A stretch of 64,000 bases of DNA from Paenibacillus sp. FSL H7-0357 (GTDB lineage Bacteria; Bacillota; Bacilli; Paenibacillales; Paenibacillaceae): assembly GCF_000758525.1 (NCBI RefSeq), contig NZ_CP009241.1, positions 3,906,001 to 3,970,000 on the forward strand. Reading direction: 5' to 3'. The position numbers and the translations under genes were made by a program. Position 1 is the stretch's first letter; each line of letters opens with the position of its first letter. The notes under the pieces were generated by a model. That model was not told where the DNA came from. It saw only the letters and a program-made list of their open reading frames with translations, and did not search any database. Positions 1 to 8,984 of this stretch are shown in pieces.

Positions 1-1
1 A

Positions 2-652
2 GTGCAGCAGAAAGAGAAGATTCGTGCAGACCTGGAAGTGGAAAAACTGCTCTATCAGATCAACCCGCACTTTCTGATGAATACGCTGGATACGGTGCAC
101 TGGCTGGCCGTCATGAACGGACAAGGGGAGATCGACAAGCTGGTGCAGTCCTTGAACAAGCTGTTGTATTACAATTTGGGCAAATTAGGGCAAGTATCCA
201 CGATGGAAGAGGAAATTGATGCGTTAAGGCAGTATCTGATTTTGCAGCAAATTCGATATGACTTTGAATTTGACGTCCGCATTACTGCAGATGAACAAGT
301 GCTTCAAATTCCTGTGCCTCGCTTTATTTTGCAACCGCTGGTTGAAAATTCGCTATATCATGGGTTGAGTGACGAAGGTTTTATTCAAATTGAAGTTACA
401 CGCACTGAAACGTTGAACATTATGATACAAGATAATGGTGCAGGCATGACCGAGGAAGCCATTCATAAACTGCTGAACAATCGTGTAGCTGAACAACAAA
501 AAGTAGGGATGGGTATAGGACTCAATTACGTTCACCGTATGTTGAAGGCACAGTACGGGGATCAAGCACAACTGGTGATCGAGAGTGAAGTGGGAACGGG
601 GACAAGCATACTGCTCATATTGCCTATTAAAGGAGAAGATATCCCGGCATGA
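2..652 (+). CDS. Sensor histidine kinase, YesM type (5' partial)
   Basis: Only the C-terminal 216 or so residues are present; the gene runs off the left window edge, so the membrane and sensor parts are missing. The visible part starts at the phospho-acceptor region QINPHFLMNTLDTV (His_kinase/5TM type, near residue 23 of the fragment). The HATPase follows: the N-box near LVENSLYHG, G1 box DNGAGM and G2 box GIGLNYVH. The stop overlaps the start of the response regulator at 649 by 4 nt (ATGA), so the two are co-translated. By family knowledge such pairs sense extracellular carbohydrate status and control an adjacent LplABC-type importer, here the genes from 2427 on. Identification is strong; the ligand is unknown. 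Confidence 0.93.
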   Translation: MQQKEKIRADLEVEKLLYQINPHFLMNTLDTVHWLAVMNGQGEIDKLVQSLNKLLYYNLGKLGQVSTMEEEIDALRQYLILQQIRYDFEFDVRITADEQVLQIPVPRFILQPLVENSLYHGLSDEGFIQIEVTRTETLNIMIQDNGAGMTEEAIHKLLNNRVAEQQKVGMGIGLNYVHRMLKAQYGDQAQLVIESEVGTGTSILLILPIKGEDIPA

Positions 653-2055
653 TTAAGGTATTGATTGTGGATGACGATAAGCTCGTACGCAAAGGCATTA
701 GCTCTGCGATGCCATGGAACGAGTTCAACATGGAAGTTGTAGGAGAAGCAAGTAACGGGGCGAAAGCACTGGATTTTCTGAAATCCCAACCGGTCGATCT
801 AATGTTGACGGATCTTGCCATGCCGGTAATGTCAGGGATTGAACTGATGCATGCTGCGAGGCAGCTCTATCCGGAACTTCATATCGTTGTGTTAACACTG
901 CATCAGGATTTCGATTATATCCAGGAAGCGCTCAGGCTGGGAGCCATCGACTATATAGCCAAAGTCCAGCTGGAGAAAGAGCAATTCGAACATGTTCTGC
1001 ATCGGATACATACCCGAATTAACGGGTTGACGAACACGAAAATAAAGATGCCTTCACAGAATGCAATTAATGTCCATTATCGAAATGTGTATGCACTTGT
1101 TTCACTGGATCGCAAATCAGAACATACGTGGACAATGGAGCTAACTGCGCATGAAGAAGAGATAAGGTGGGAGGTTGAGCGGAATAGCTGGATGTGGGCA
1201 GTACCCCAGTACGAAGAGGATCAGCTTTTTCATCAATTAAAGGAATCCCTGAATCAGGTCCCCCAAAGTACGTTGTTGGTTTTGTCTGATGTACAAGAGC
1301 GAACGTGGTCGCAAATCAAAAACTGGATTATGAATTATACAGAGACGTCATTATTCTATGCGTACAACCCCAGTGACCAAGTCATTCCCGTTTCGATGAA
1401 AGAGGGAGACATATTTTCAAAAGAACCGCAGGATGAGGACATTGACCGGATTAAGCAAAGTTGGTTCCAAACACTATGGACCCATCATGACAGTTACTAC
1501 AACCAACTTATTGACCAGTTCAAATTATTACGATTACATAAAGGTCAGTTGATGGGATTGCTGTACTCGATCGTTATGGAGTGGAACCACCTTTTTGCCC
1601 AAACTACGCTTGGAAGAATCTCCATGATCCATTCTTTCGAGTCCTGGTTCGAGGTCGAAGAGTGGATCAAGCAGACTGCTGCAGGCATTCGAAAGACCGA
1701 TGAACAGACTTCATATTCACCGGAAATCATCGATGCCGTGAAAAAAGCGGTGATGATCGTGCAACATGATTTGGAGCAGGCATATACAGCTTCAGGTCTC
1801 TCCCAACAACTCAACATCAGCCGAAGCTATTTCAGTCAATGTTTCAAAGATCTGATGGGGAAAACCTTTAATGAGTACTCCCGGTTCATCCGGGTAGAGA
1901 AGTCCAAAGAGTATTTGCTCAATACGAACAACACGATTTTCTGGATTGCGGAGCGAGTGGGTTATACGGATGAAAAATATTTCAGCCGGATTTTCCGTGA
2001 ACTGACAGGTCTTCTGCCAAGCGAGTATCGGCAGCTAGGCAGAGGAAATAAATAG
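649..2055 (+). CDS. Response regulator with AraC-type DNA-binding domain, YesN type
   Basis: This 468-residue protein has an N-terminal receiver domain (residues 1-120) with the acidic pair VDDD near residue 8, the phospho-acceptor Asp in LMLTDLAMP near residue 55 and a conserved Lys near 104 (IAKVQLEK). A poorly conserved linker follows, then two AraC helix-turn-helix motifs in the last 100 residues (LSQQLNISRSYFSQCFK and IAERVGYTDEKYFSRIF). It partners the kinase that ends at 652. The likely target is the transporter operon starting at 2427, separated from it by a terminator-like hairpin and about 370 nt. The regulon is inferred from context only. Confidence 0.95.
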   Translation: MIKVLIVDDDKLVRKGISSAMPWNEFNMEVVGEASNGAKALDFLKSQPVDLMLTDLAMPVMSGIELMHAARQLYPELHIVVLTLHQDFDYIQEALRLGAIDYIAKVQLEKEQFEHVLHRIHTRINGLTNTKIKMPSQNAINVHYRNVYALVSLDRKSEHTWTMELTAHEEEIRWEVERNSWMWAVPQYEEDQLFHQLKESLNQVPQSTLLVLSDVQERTWSQIKNWIMNYTETSLFYAYNPSDQVIPVSMKEGDIFSKEPQDEDIDRIKQSWFQTLWTHHDSYYNQLIDQFKLLRLHKGQLMGLLYSIVMEWNHLFAQTTLGRISMIHSFESWFEVEEWIKQTAAGIRKTDEQTSYSPEIIDAVKKAVMIVQHDLEQAYTASGLSQQLNISRSYFSQCFKDLMGKTFNEYSRFIRVEKSKEYLLNTNNTIFWIAERVGYTDEKYFSRIFRELTGLLPSEYRQLGRGNK

Positions 2056-2172
2056 CGGATATCTTCCCAATGACCGAACATCCATTTAATGAGAAAAGTG
2101 ACCGTATTCCATGATCGTTGTAGGCTGTCATGTAAATGATACGAAAGACATTTTATCGATTTTTGATAAATG

Positions 2173-2218
2173 AAGGCCGACAGCTTCCTGTTTTAGGAGC
2201 TGCTGGCCTTTGTTTTTG
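2173..2218 (+). terminator. Rho-independent terminator after the YesMN-type pair
   Basis: A GC-rich stem (AAGGCC..CAGCT/AGCTG..GGCCTT, TTTT loop region) is followed by TTTGTTTTT. It lies about 120 nt after the regulator stop. The rest of the 2056-2426 gap shows no other convincing gene. Confidence 0.75.
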
Positions 2219-2372
2219 ATCAAGAATAAGGATAGATAGACGAATGTAGGTCAGTAGGTAGGGTATATGCTCACAAGCTAACCAATGTATTATATTACCG
2301 ACTGAAAACTGTAACCATTTCTCTATCCAAACGGACGTGCAATCCCTATCTCGATTGGTCTTCAATCCATTT

Positions 2373-2378
2373 TATAAT
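2373..2378 (+). promoter_or_regulatory. Candidate -10 box upstream of the solute-binding protein gene
   Basis: A perfect TATAAT lies 49 nt before the ATG at 2427. No good -35 hexamer sits 16-18 nt upstream, which would fit a promoter needing activation by the upstream AraC-type regulator. That last point is inference. Confidence 0.4.
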
Positions 2379-2426
2379 GAAAGCGTAAACATAATTGATA
2401 ATCAGTATAAAGGGGAATCGAACTAG

Positions 2427-4163
2427 ATGAGAACAAAATGGTCCATGAAAAGCAAACGGTTGACGAAGCGTCTGGCCGTGCTGTCCATGTCTGCCTTGAT
2501 GGTTGCAACCCTCGCGGCATGTGGAGACTCTTCCAATCCTCCTACCGCAGAGGAAGCAGGCAAATATGAGGTAACGCCGGGAGATCCGTTCAGTGCCTAT
2601 AAAGACGAAATCACCGTAACCATGGGACGGGTGACCACAGCCAACCCGAAACTGCCGGCTGGAGATACCTATGAGAACAACGCGTATACTCGGCTGGTCA
2701 AAGACACGTTTAACGCTCAGATTACAGATCAATTTGAAGCCAATGGTGAAGATTATAGCCGTCAAGTTTCGCTCGCCATCGCCTCCGGGGAATTGCCTGA
2801 CATGATGCGCGTCGATTCCAAAGATGAACTGAAAGAACTGGTGGATAATGATCTGATTGAGGATCTGACAGCCATTTATGATCAATATGCTACGGATAAC
2901 ATCAAGCAGATGTACGATTCCTATGATGGCCGTGCATTAGACAATGCGACGATCGATGGACGTTTGATGGGCCTTCCGGCGACTTCCCTGGATTCCGCAC
3001 CAACGATGGTTTGGGTCCGTCAAGATTGGCTGGATCTGCTGGGAATTCAACTTGATGCAGACGGAGACGGGACCATCTCGCTGGATGAAGTGGAGAAAAC
3101 AGCGCTGGAATTCCTGAAAAGAGATCCTGGCCAATCCGGGAACCCGGTAGGTATTCCATTTGTGAACACGCTGAATACAACAGATTATAATGGCTCTGCT
3201 TATACCATGCTGGGAGTTGCCTCAACCGAGGGAGCGTTCCCGCAATATTGGATGGATGGTGAAGAGGGCAAAATCGTGTATGGTTCCACGACAGAAGAAA
3301 CCAAGCAAATGCTGGGCATCATGGCGGATTGGTTCAAGAATGGCATCATTGACCCGCAATTTGGGACCCGCACGTTTGATGACATTACTGCACTCTACAC
3401 CAATGGCCAAAGCGGTATCGCTTTTGGACCGTGGCATATCCCTGACTGGGGACTGATCAGCGTGAAGCAGATGGATAAAAATGCAAAATTCTCGGCGTAT
3501 ACGTTGGAGGATGCAGACGGCAATGTCAACGTGGCACATGCCAATCCATCCAATCAGTTTATCGTGGTGAAAAAAGGATATGAACACCCTGAGCTGGCCG
3601 TTAAGATTGTAAACCTGTTCTACGATAAACTGGCTAATGATAAAGATGCCGCAGCAACCATGCCGGAAGCTGCCAAGTATCAAGAGACCGGGGTAGACGG
3701 TTCTACGAGACCTTTTAATATCGAAGTCAACTCGGCTACATCGCTGCTGGATGATTACTCTGACGTCGTTCGTGGGATTAAAGGAGAGATTGGCCTGGAT
3801 GAGGTTCGTACAACCGAATCGAAGAACAATATCGGAAGCATCAAAACCTATTTAAGCGACATGGATACGGATGACGCGACTGCTTGGTCGAAATATCATT
3901 CGCGGATCAACGGAGTTGGACTGATCGACAAACTGACACAGGAAAACAAATTCGTCTGGATGACACCTACTTTCTCTGGAACTACATCAAGCATGAAACA
4001 GACGTGGGCCAATCTGACGAAGTTGGAGCAGGAATCGTTTATCAAAATCGTGACCGGTTCAGAACCGCTCGATTACTTTGATACATTCGTCAGCAATTGG
4101 AAGAAACAAGGTGGTGATCAAATCATTCAGGAAATTGAAGACGAGGTCGCATCAAAACAATAA
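2427..4163 (+). CDS. Extracellular sugar-binding lipoprotein of an LplABC-type ABC transporter
   Basis: This 578-residue secreted lipoprotein has a basic N-terminus, a hydrophobic stretch and the lipobox LAAC near residue 32, with a low-complexity linker after it. The rest resembles family 1 solute-binding proteins of the LplA/YtcQ type, of normal length (about 500-580). An unusual visible feature is the loop DADGDGTISLDE at residues 210-221. Asp at positions 1, 3, 5, Gly at 6, Ile at 8 and Glu at 12 fit a canonical EF-hand calcium loop. Related alginate/oligosaccharide-binding proteins (AlgQ type) are known to bind calcium through such a loop. It is followed 60 nt later by two permease genes and a GH13 remnant, so an oligosaccharide ligand is likely. 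The ribosome binding site is AAAGGGGA. Confidence 0.93.
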   Translation: MRTKWSMKSKRLTKRLAVLSMSALMVATLAACGDSSNPPTAEEAGKYEVTPGDPFSAYKDEITVTMGRVTTANPKLPAGDTYENNAYTRLVKDTFNAQITDQFEANGEDYSRQVSLAIASGELPDMMRVDSKDELKELVDNDLIEDLTAIYDQYATDNIKQMYDSYDGRALDNATIDGRLMGLPATSLDSAPTMVWVRQDWLDLLGIQLDADGDGTISLDEVEKTALEFLKRDPGQSGNPVGIPFVNTLNTTDYNGSAYTMLGVASTEGAFPQYWMDGEEGKIVYGSTTEETKQMLGIMADWFKNGIIDPQFGTRTFDDITALYTNGQSGIAFGPWHIPDWGLISVKQMDKNAKFSAYTLEDADGNVNVAHANPSNQFIVVKKGYEHPELAVKIVNLFYDKLANDKDAAATMPEAAKYQETGVDGSTRPFNIEVNSATSLLDDYSDVVRGIKGEIGLDEVRTTESKNNIGSIKTYLSDMDTDDATAWSKYHSRINGVGLIDKLTQENKFVWMTPTFSGTTSSMKQTWANLTKLEQESFIKIVTGSEPLDYFDTFVSNWKKQGGDQIIQEIEDEVASKQ

Positions 4164-4223
4164 ACATCATGAACAGTGGCAGGGCTGCGATACGCAGCCT
4201 TTCTTCAAGAAAGGGGTTCATCC

Positions 4224-5138
4224 ATGAAACAGGAGAATTTGAAAGCAAGGGGCCGGCTTGGCGCAGGTGCCATGTACCATATGATGATGCTGCCAGGCAT
4301 TTTGTTTTTGCTTATATTCAGCTATGTTCCAATGGTCGGCATCATTACGGCTTTTCAGGACTATATACCCGCCAAGGGCATGTTCGGCTCCGAATTTGTA
4401 GGGCTGAAGCATTTTATTTATATGTTTAAGCTGCCGGATATCGCGCAGGTCGTCAGCAATACGTTGGTGATTGCTATTGGCAAGATTCTGCTCGGAACGA
4501 TGATGGCCATCATTTTTTCCGTTTTGTTAAATGAAATTCGTATTAAATACGTAAAAAAATCCGTGCAGACTATTGTTTATCTGCCGCACTTTCTATCTTG
4601 GGTTGTACTGGCATCCGTCGTTGTCAACATGTTCAGTTTGGACGGAATTGTGAATCAAATGTTGGCGTTCTTTGGCCTGGAAAATATTAATTTCCTTGGC
4701 AGCAACACCTGGTTCCAGCCACTGATTATCGGAACAGACGTGTGGAAGGAGTTTGGTTACAGTTCCATCGTCTATTTGGCTGCTATTACGTCGATTGATC
4801 CCGGTCTGTATGAAGCGGCAGGAATGGATGGAGCCAGTTGGTGGAGAAAAGTATGGCATATTACGTTGCCGGGCATGCTCCCTATTATTCTGCTCATGGG
4901 TGTAATGAGCCTGACCAATATTTTGAGCGCCGGTTTCGATCAAATCTATAATCTGTATAACCCGGTTGTCTATGAGTCGGGCGATATTCTGGATACCTAT
5001 GTCTACCGGATCGGTCTCGTTGGGCGACAGTATAGCTTCGGTACGGCTGTTGGCTTGTTCAAGTCCGTGATCGGCATTGTTTTACTCTTGTCTGCCAACC
5101 AGTTGGCCAAAAAATATACGGACCGAAAAATATTCTAA
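4224..5138 (+). CDS. ABC transporter permease, LplB/YteP type
   Basis: An inner-membrane permease of about 304 residues with six predicted helices. The EAA cytoplasmic loop is visible near residue 210 (YEAAGMDGASWWRKVWHITLPG). I start at ATG 4224 because GAAAGGGG lies 8 nt upstream and the protein then begins MKQENL; a longer frame to 4176 lacks a ribosome binding site. It pairs with the next permease to form the channel for the lipoprotein encoded upstream. As usual for this family, no ATPase gene is in the operon; a shared MsmX-type ATPase encoded elsewhere is expected. Confidence 0.94.
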   Translation: MKQENLKARGRLGAGAMYHMMMLPGILFLLIFSYVPMVGIITAFQDYIPAKGMFGSEFVGLKHFIYMFKLPDIAQVVSNTLVIAIGKILLGTMMAIIFSVLLNEIRIKYVKKSVQTIVYLPHFLSWVVLASVVVNMFSLDGIVNQMLAFFGLENINFLGSNTWFQPLIIGTDVWKEFGYSSIVYLAAITSIDPGLYEAAGMDGASWWRKVWHITLPGMLPIILLMGVMSLTNILSAGFDQIYNLYNPVVYESGDILDTYVYRIGLVGRQYSFGTAVGLFKSVIGIVLLLSANQLAKKYTDRKIF

Positions 5139-5151
5139 GGAGGCAAAACCT

Positions 5152-6509
<1,358 letters not shown>

Positions 6510-6536
6510 ATGGCTTATTTCCCGATAAAAAAGTAC

Positions 6537-6576
6537 AGGCCGCCCCCGGGATCGACTAAGATCCGGGAAGCGGCCT
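6537..6576 (-). terminator. Terminator of hmp
   Basis: The inverted repeat AGGCCGC..CCGGGATC/GATCCGG..GCGGCCT is followed on the minus strand by a T-rich run (complement of TAAAAAAG at 6527-6534). It lies 17 nt past the hmp stop. Confidence 0.85.
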
Positions 6577-6592
6577 ATGTGTTTAGGTATTA

Positions 6593-7774
6593 CTAGTTGT
6601 TGTCCAATTGCAGGGCTGGGCCGAAAAACTCATAGTGAATTTGTTCTTCTTTCATTCCGAGCGCATGCAGTTCACGAATCATCGCTTCCATAAAAGGTAC
6701 CGGACCGCAAACATAGGCATCCCCTGTAATATCTACATATGACTTTAGGACTTCGCCTGTAATTACTCCATCCGGACCACCGGAATAGAAGGTTTTGGTC
6801 TTAACATTGCTCATAGCAGATGCATGTTTCTCGACATCTTTACGGAAAGCGGCCAGTGCTTCATTCCGCGCAGAATGCAGGAATACAGTCGGCCGGTCCG
6901 GCGTTGCTGCCGCAACGGTTTCGAACATGCTTATCATCGGCGTGATGCCCACACCGCCAGAGATAAAGGCCACAGGCGTTGTTTTGGTGGCATCCAGCAA
7001 AAACTCACCCGCCGGGGCGCTTACTTCGACGGAATCTCCTTCTGCAACCTGCTCATGAAGATAAAGCGAGACGACGCCATTCGGATCATTATCGGCTTCA
7101 CGTTTCACGGAAATGCGGAATTCATCCGCTTTTGGCGCTTGCGAAAGGCTGTACTGACGGATCATGGTGTACTTCTCGCCAGGTATTAAGACACGTACAG
7201 AGATATACTGTCCTGGCTTATAATCCGGTACATTGGAACCGTCTGCCGGTTTAAGATAGAACGATGTAATGTTGGTGCTTTCTTGTACTTTGCGCGCAAC
7301 AGTGAACGGTTTGAAGAAATTCCAGCCATTTTCCTGTTCACGCGCTTCTTTATACATGCTGTCTTCAACGCCGATAAAGGCACCTGCGATGACGCCGTAG
7401 GCTTCTTCCCATGCTTTGAGAATTTCATCGGTGGCGGCATCACCCAGCACTTCCTTGATGGCTTTCAGTAAAAATTCGCCGACGATCGGGTAATGCTCCG
7501 GTTTAATGCCAAGACTGACATGCTTGTGTGCAATCTGGACAACCGCAGGCAGGATATTCTCAAGGTTGTCAATGTGGACGGCTGCTGCGTACACCGCATT
7601 GGCAAGTGCAGCCTGCTGGCGGCCTTGCGCCTGGTTGGCATGGTTAAATACATTAAGAAGTTCTGGATGGGCTTCGAACAAATTCCGGTAAAACACTGAT
7701 GTAATGGTTGTGCCATGTTCGGCTAATACGGGTGCTGTGGATTTGACAATATCCCGGGTTTCCTGTGATAAAAT
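6593..7774 (-). CDS. hmp: Flavohemoglobin (nitric oxide dioxygenase)
   Basis: A 393-residue cytoplasmic enzyme that oxidises NO to nitrate with O2 and NADPH. The globin domain comes first, with a distal-side FYRNLF and proximal heme ligand region KHVSLGIKPEHYPIVG. The FAD-binding domain follows (RQYSLSQAP near residue 205; GQYISVRV), then the NAD domain (FISGGVGITPMISM; YVCGPVPFM; C-terminal YEFFGPAL). Homology to Bacillus Hmp extends upstream of the first GTG codon (7696): the 26 extra codons read ILSQETRDIVKSTAPVLAEH, aligning with the normal Hmp N-terminus. The only in-frame start is then ATT at 7772-7774, 9 nt after GAGGAG, with an in-frame TGA just upstream. An AUU (or less likely CUG) start is therefore inferred. 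It is divergent from nsrR with an NsrR-type box between. Confidence 0.93.
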   Translation of the reverse strand: MLSQETRDIVKSTAPVLAEHGTTITSVFYRNLFEAHPELLNVFNHANQAQGRQQAALANAVYAAAVHIDNLENILPAVVQIAHKHVSLGIKPEHYPIVGEFLLKAIKEVLGDAATDEILKAWEEAYGVIAGAFIGVEDSMYKEAREQENGWNFFKPFTVARKVQESTNITSFYLKPADGSNVPDYKPGQYISVRVLIPGEKYTMIRQYSLSQAPKADEFRISVKREADNDPNGVVSLYLHEQVAEGDSVEVSAPAGEFLLDATKTTPVAFISGGVGITPMISMFETVAAATPDRPTVFLHSARNEALAAFRKDVEKHASAMSNVKTKTFYSGGPDGVITGEVLKSYVDITGDAYVCGPVPFMEAMIRELHALGMKEEQIHYEFFGPALQLDNN

Positions 7775-7831
7775 AACGATCAGCTCCTCTCAATTGTTCC
7801 AAATTTAATATATACTCATTTTAAGTTAAAA

Positions 7832-7848
7832 GATATATTTAAAATACC
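7832..7848 (-). promoter_or_regulatory. NsrR-type operator in the hmp promoter
   Basis: Read on the minus strand this is GGTATTTTAAATATATC. It matches, as I remember it, 15 consecutive positions of the Bacillus NsrR consensus (RTATYTTAAATATAT). It lies 58-74 nt upstream of the hmp start and the nsrR gene is adjacent, so NO-responsive repression of hmp is the likely function. Confidence 0.7.
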
Positions 7849-7874
7849 ACTTTAACAAAATGGACAATATATAT

Positions 7875-7896
7875 GATATTATTTGTAATAAATATC
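7875..7896 (+). promoter_or_regulatory. Imperfect AT-rich palindrome upstream of nsrR
   Basis: GATATTATTTG/TAATAAATATC has mirrored ends (GATATT..AATATC) and ends 29 nt before the nsrR start codon. It may be a second NsrR operator used for autoregulation; the match to the consensus is weaker than at the hmp box. Confidence 0.4.
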
Positions 7897-7925
7897 ACTT
7901 ACTATACCAACAATTGGAGGGAAAT

Positions 7926-8462
7926 ATGAGACTTACTTTGTATACAGATTTTTCTTTGCGAATCCTCCTCTATCTTGGATCAAAGCAGCGAAATGAGCTT
8001 TCAACCATACAAGACATATCGAACGCTTATCATATCTCCAAAAATCATTTGATGAAGGTCTCACACGAATTAGGAAAGGCGGGATATATTGAAACTGTAA
8101 GAGGGCGGGGGGGAGGTATACGGCTTGCCCGGACACCTGAAGAGATAAACATTGGGGAGGTCGTACGCCGGATGGAAGACGACTTCTATCTTGTCGAGTG
8201 CTTCAATCCTTCAGGCGGCAGTTGTCCGATCTCCCCGGTTTGTGGACTTAAAGGAGCACTTGCCAGAGCACTTCAAGCCTATCTGCAGGTGCTAAATGAA
8301 TATACGCTGCAGGATTTATTAATCAACAAAGATGACCTGCGTGCTATTCTTCAACAGCAGGAGAAGGTCACGCCTCCGCTAACAACAGCCGTTCTTCATC
8401 CCGGCTATGAATGGAGTTCACAACCAACAGGGCATGGAACTGATGAATCACCTCAGGAATGA
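7926..8462 (+). CDS. nsrR: Rrf2-family NO-sensing repressor
   Basis: A 178-residue winged-helix protein starting at ATG 7926 behind GGAGGG (7 nt spacing off the core). The N-terminus MRLTLYTDFSLRILLYLG, the recognition helix YHISKNHLMKVSHELG and the wing RGRGGGIRLA are typical Rrf2/NsrR. The three-cysteine [Fe-S] ligand set is present near residues 90-105 (ECFNPSGGSCPISPVCGL). Family members end near residue 146. Here about 33 extra residues follow QQQEK and are encoded entirely within the antisense of the small hemerythrin gene, so this tail is probably an unconserved read-through. The position next to hmp and the nitrate reductase operon supports NsrR rather than IscR or CymR. Confidence 0.9.
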   Translation: MRLTLYTDFSLRILLYLGSKQRNELSTIQDISNAYHISKNHLMKVSHELGKAGYIETVRGRGGGIRLARTPEEINIGEVVRRMEDDFYLVECFNPSGGSCPISPVCGLKGALARALQAYLQVLNEYTLQDLLINKDDLRAILQQQEKVTPPLTTAVLHPGYEWSSQPTGHGTDESPQE

Positions 8463-8664
8463 GTCCGTCTTCCTCCGCATCGGCGTGGCTAATGATTCGC
8501 GTCTCCCAATACTCAATCAAATGATCGGCCGCTTGGCGCGCCACCTCGATTTCTTTTGCTTCCAGAAGCTCTTCCACTTCTTCAGTTTTAGCTATAGCAC
8601 CGGACAGCCCGCCCTGATGAATGGCATGATGGGCGTGCAACTGGCGCAATGAAGGACCTGTCAT
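8368..8664 (-). CDS. Small hemerythrin-like protein
   Basis: A 98-residue protein from ATG 8664 (GAGGATGAG about 8 nt upstream); an in-frame ATG at 8671 sits directly on the ribosome binding site and is less likely. Helical HHE-type motifs are visible: LHAHHAIHQGG near the N-terminus and HADAEEDGLIPE near residue 72, the His/Glu pattern used by hemerythrins to hold a di-iron centre. It is shorter than usual (about 130-180). Its 3' end overlaps the convergent nsrR reading frame by 95 nt. A probable role is oxygen, NO or iron handling during nitrate respiration, inferred from context. The promoter side carries palindromes resembling NreC operators. Confidence 0.75.
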   Translation of the reverse strand: MTGPSLRQLHAHHAIHQGGLSGAIAKTEEVEELLEAKEIEVARQAADHLIEYWETRIISHADAEEDGLIPEVIHQFHALLVVNSIHSRDEERLLLAEA

Positions 8665-8713
8665 GTGGCTCATCCTCTCGTTTTTTTTTTTCAGTATAGC
8701 ACACCAGAAAGCA

Positions 8714-8739
8714 GTGGAATTCCCGCTAAGGAATTCCAC
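8714..8739. promoter_or_regulatory. Perfect 10-bp inverted repeat with GGAATTCC half-sites
   Basis: GTGGAATTCC, a 6-nt spacer CGCTAA, then GGAATTCCAC. Each arm is itself close to GGG-N4-CCC (TGGAATTCCC, AGGAATTCCA). It lies about 30-50 bp upstream of a minus-strand -10 like TATACT (8693-8698) serving the small hemerythrin gene. It is a likely NreC or related response-regulator operator. Confidence 0.55.
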
Positions 8740-8751
8740 GGATCACAAACA

Positions 8752-8761
8752 GGGAACTCCC
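8752..8761. promoter_or_regulatory. GGG-N4-CCC palindrome (NreC-type site)
   Basis: GGGAACTCCC followed by TA, as in the staphylococcal NreC operator described as TAGGG-N4-CCCTA. It is located between the divergent hemerythrin and narG genes, probably nearer to the hemerythrin promoter. Confidence 0.55.
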
Positions 8762-8801
8762 TAATAGGAGCTAATATCCTTAATCATCAAGTACACCGTA
8801 C

Positions 8802-8832
8802 AGCTTTTCTCTCAGCGAGGAAGGCTTTTTTT
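8802..8832 (+). terminator. Rho-independent terminator in the narG upstream region
   Basis: AGCTTTTCTC, loop TCAGC, GAGGAAGGCT (10 pairs including two G-U) is followed by seven T. It probably stops nsrR transcripts running antisense through the hemerythrin gene. A role as a narG leader attenuator is less likely because the expected narG promoter lies downstream. Confidence 0.65.
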
Positions 8833-8850
8833 GCTTTTTATTCAGATCAA

Positions 8851-8860
8851 GGGAATTCCC
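8851..8860. promoter_or_regulatory. GGG-N4-CCC palindrome (NreC-type site) of the narG promoter
   Basis: GGGAATTCCC is a perfect palindrome about 52 bp upstream of a -10-like CATAAT (8908-8913). Its centre would be near -65, the same position as the distal site of the narK promoter. It is consistent with activation by the NreC protein encoded at 17042. Confidence 0.6.
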
Positions 8861-8871
8861 GCGGCTCAATA

Positions 8872-8898
8872 GGCGATTCCCTAATGGGAAGTATCGCC
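8872..8898. promoter_or_regulatory. Inverted repeat close to the narG promoter
   Basis: GGCGAT..TCCC-TAAT-GGGA..ATCGCC: nested dyads around TAAT, centred near -35 relative to the start inferred from CATAAT. It may be a proximal operator or an mRNA hairpin; the protein that binds it is not known. Confidence 0.4.
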
Positions 8899-8984
8899 AG
8901 GGGGATCCATAATGAGATTAATTGAATGAATGTATATTTTTACGCAACCCTGTCCTTCATTCTGCAAAGGAGTGTTCGTAATCG

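Noticed and set aside
6593..7696. hmp starting at GTG 7696
   Set aside because: This would remove 26 residues of clear globin homology, and no ribosome binding site precedes the GTG.
8872..8898. Dyad near narG as an NreC site
   Set aside because: The core is CCC-TAAT-GGG, the reverse of GGG-N4-CCC, so I list it only as an inverted repeat.
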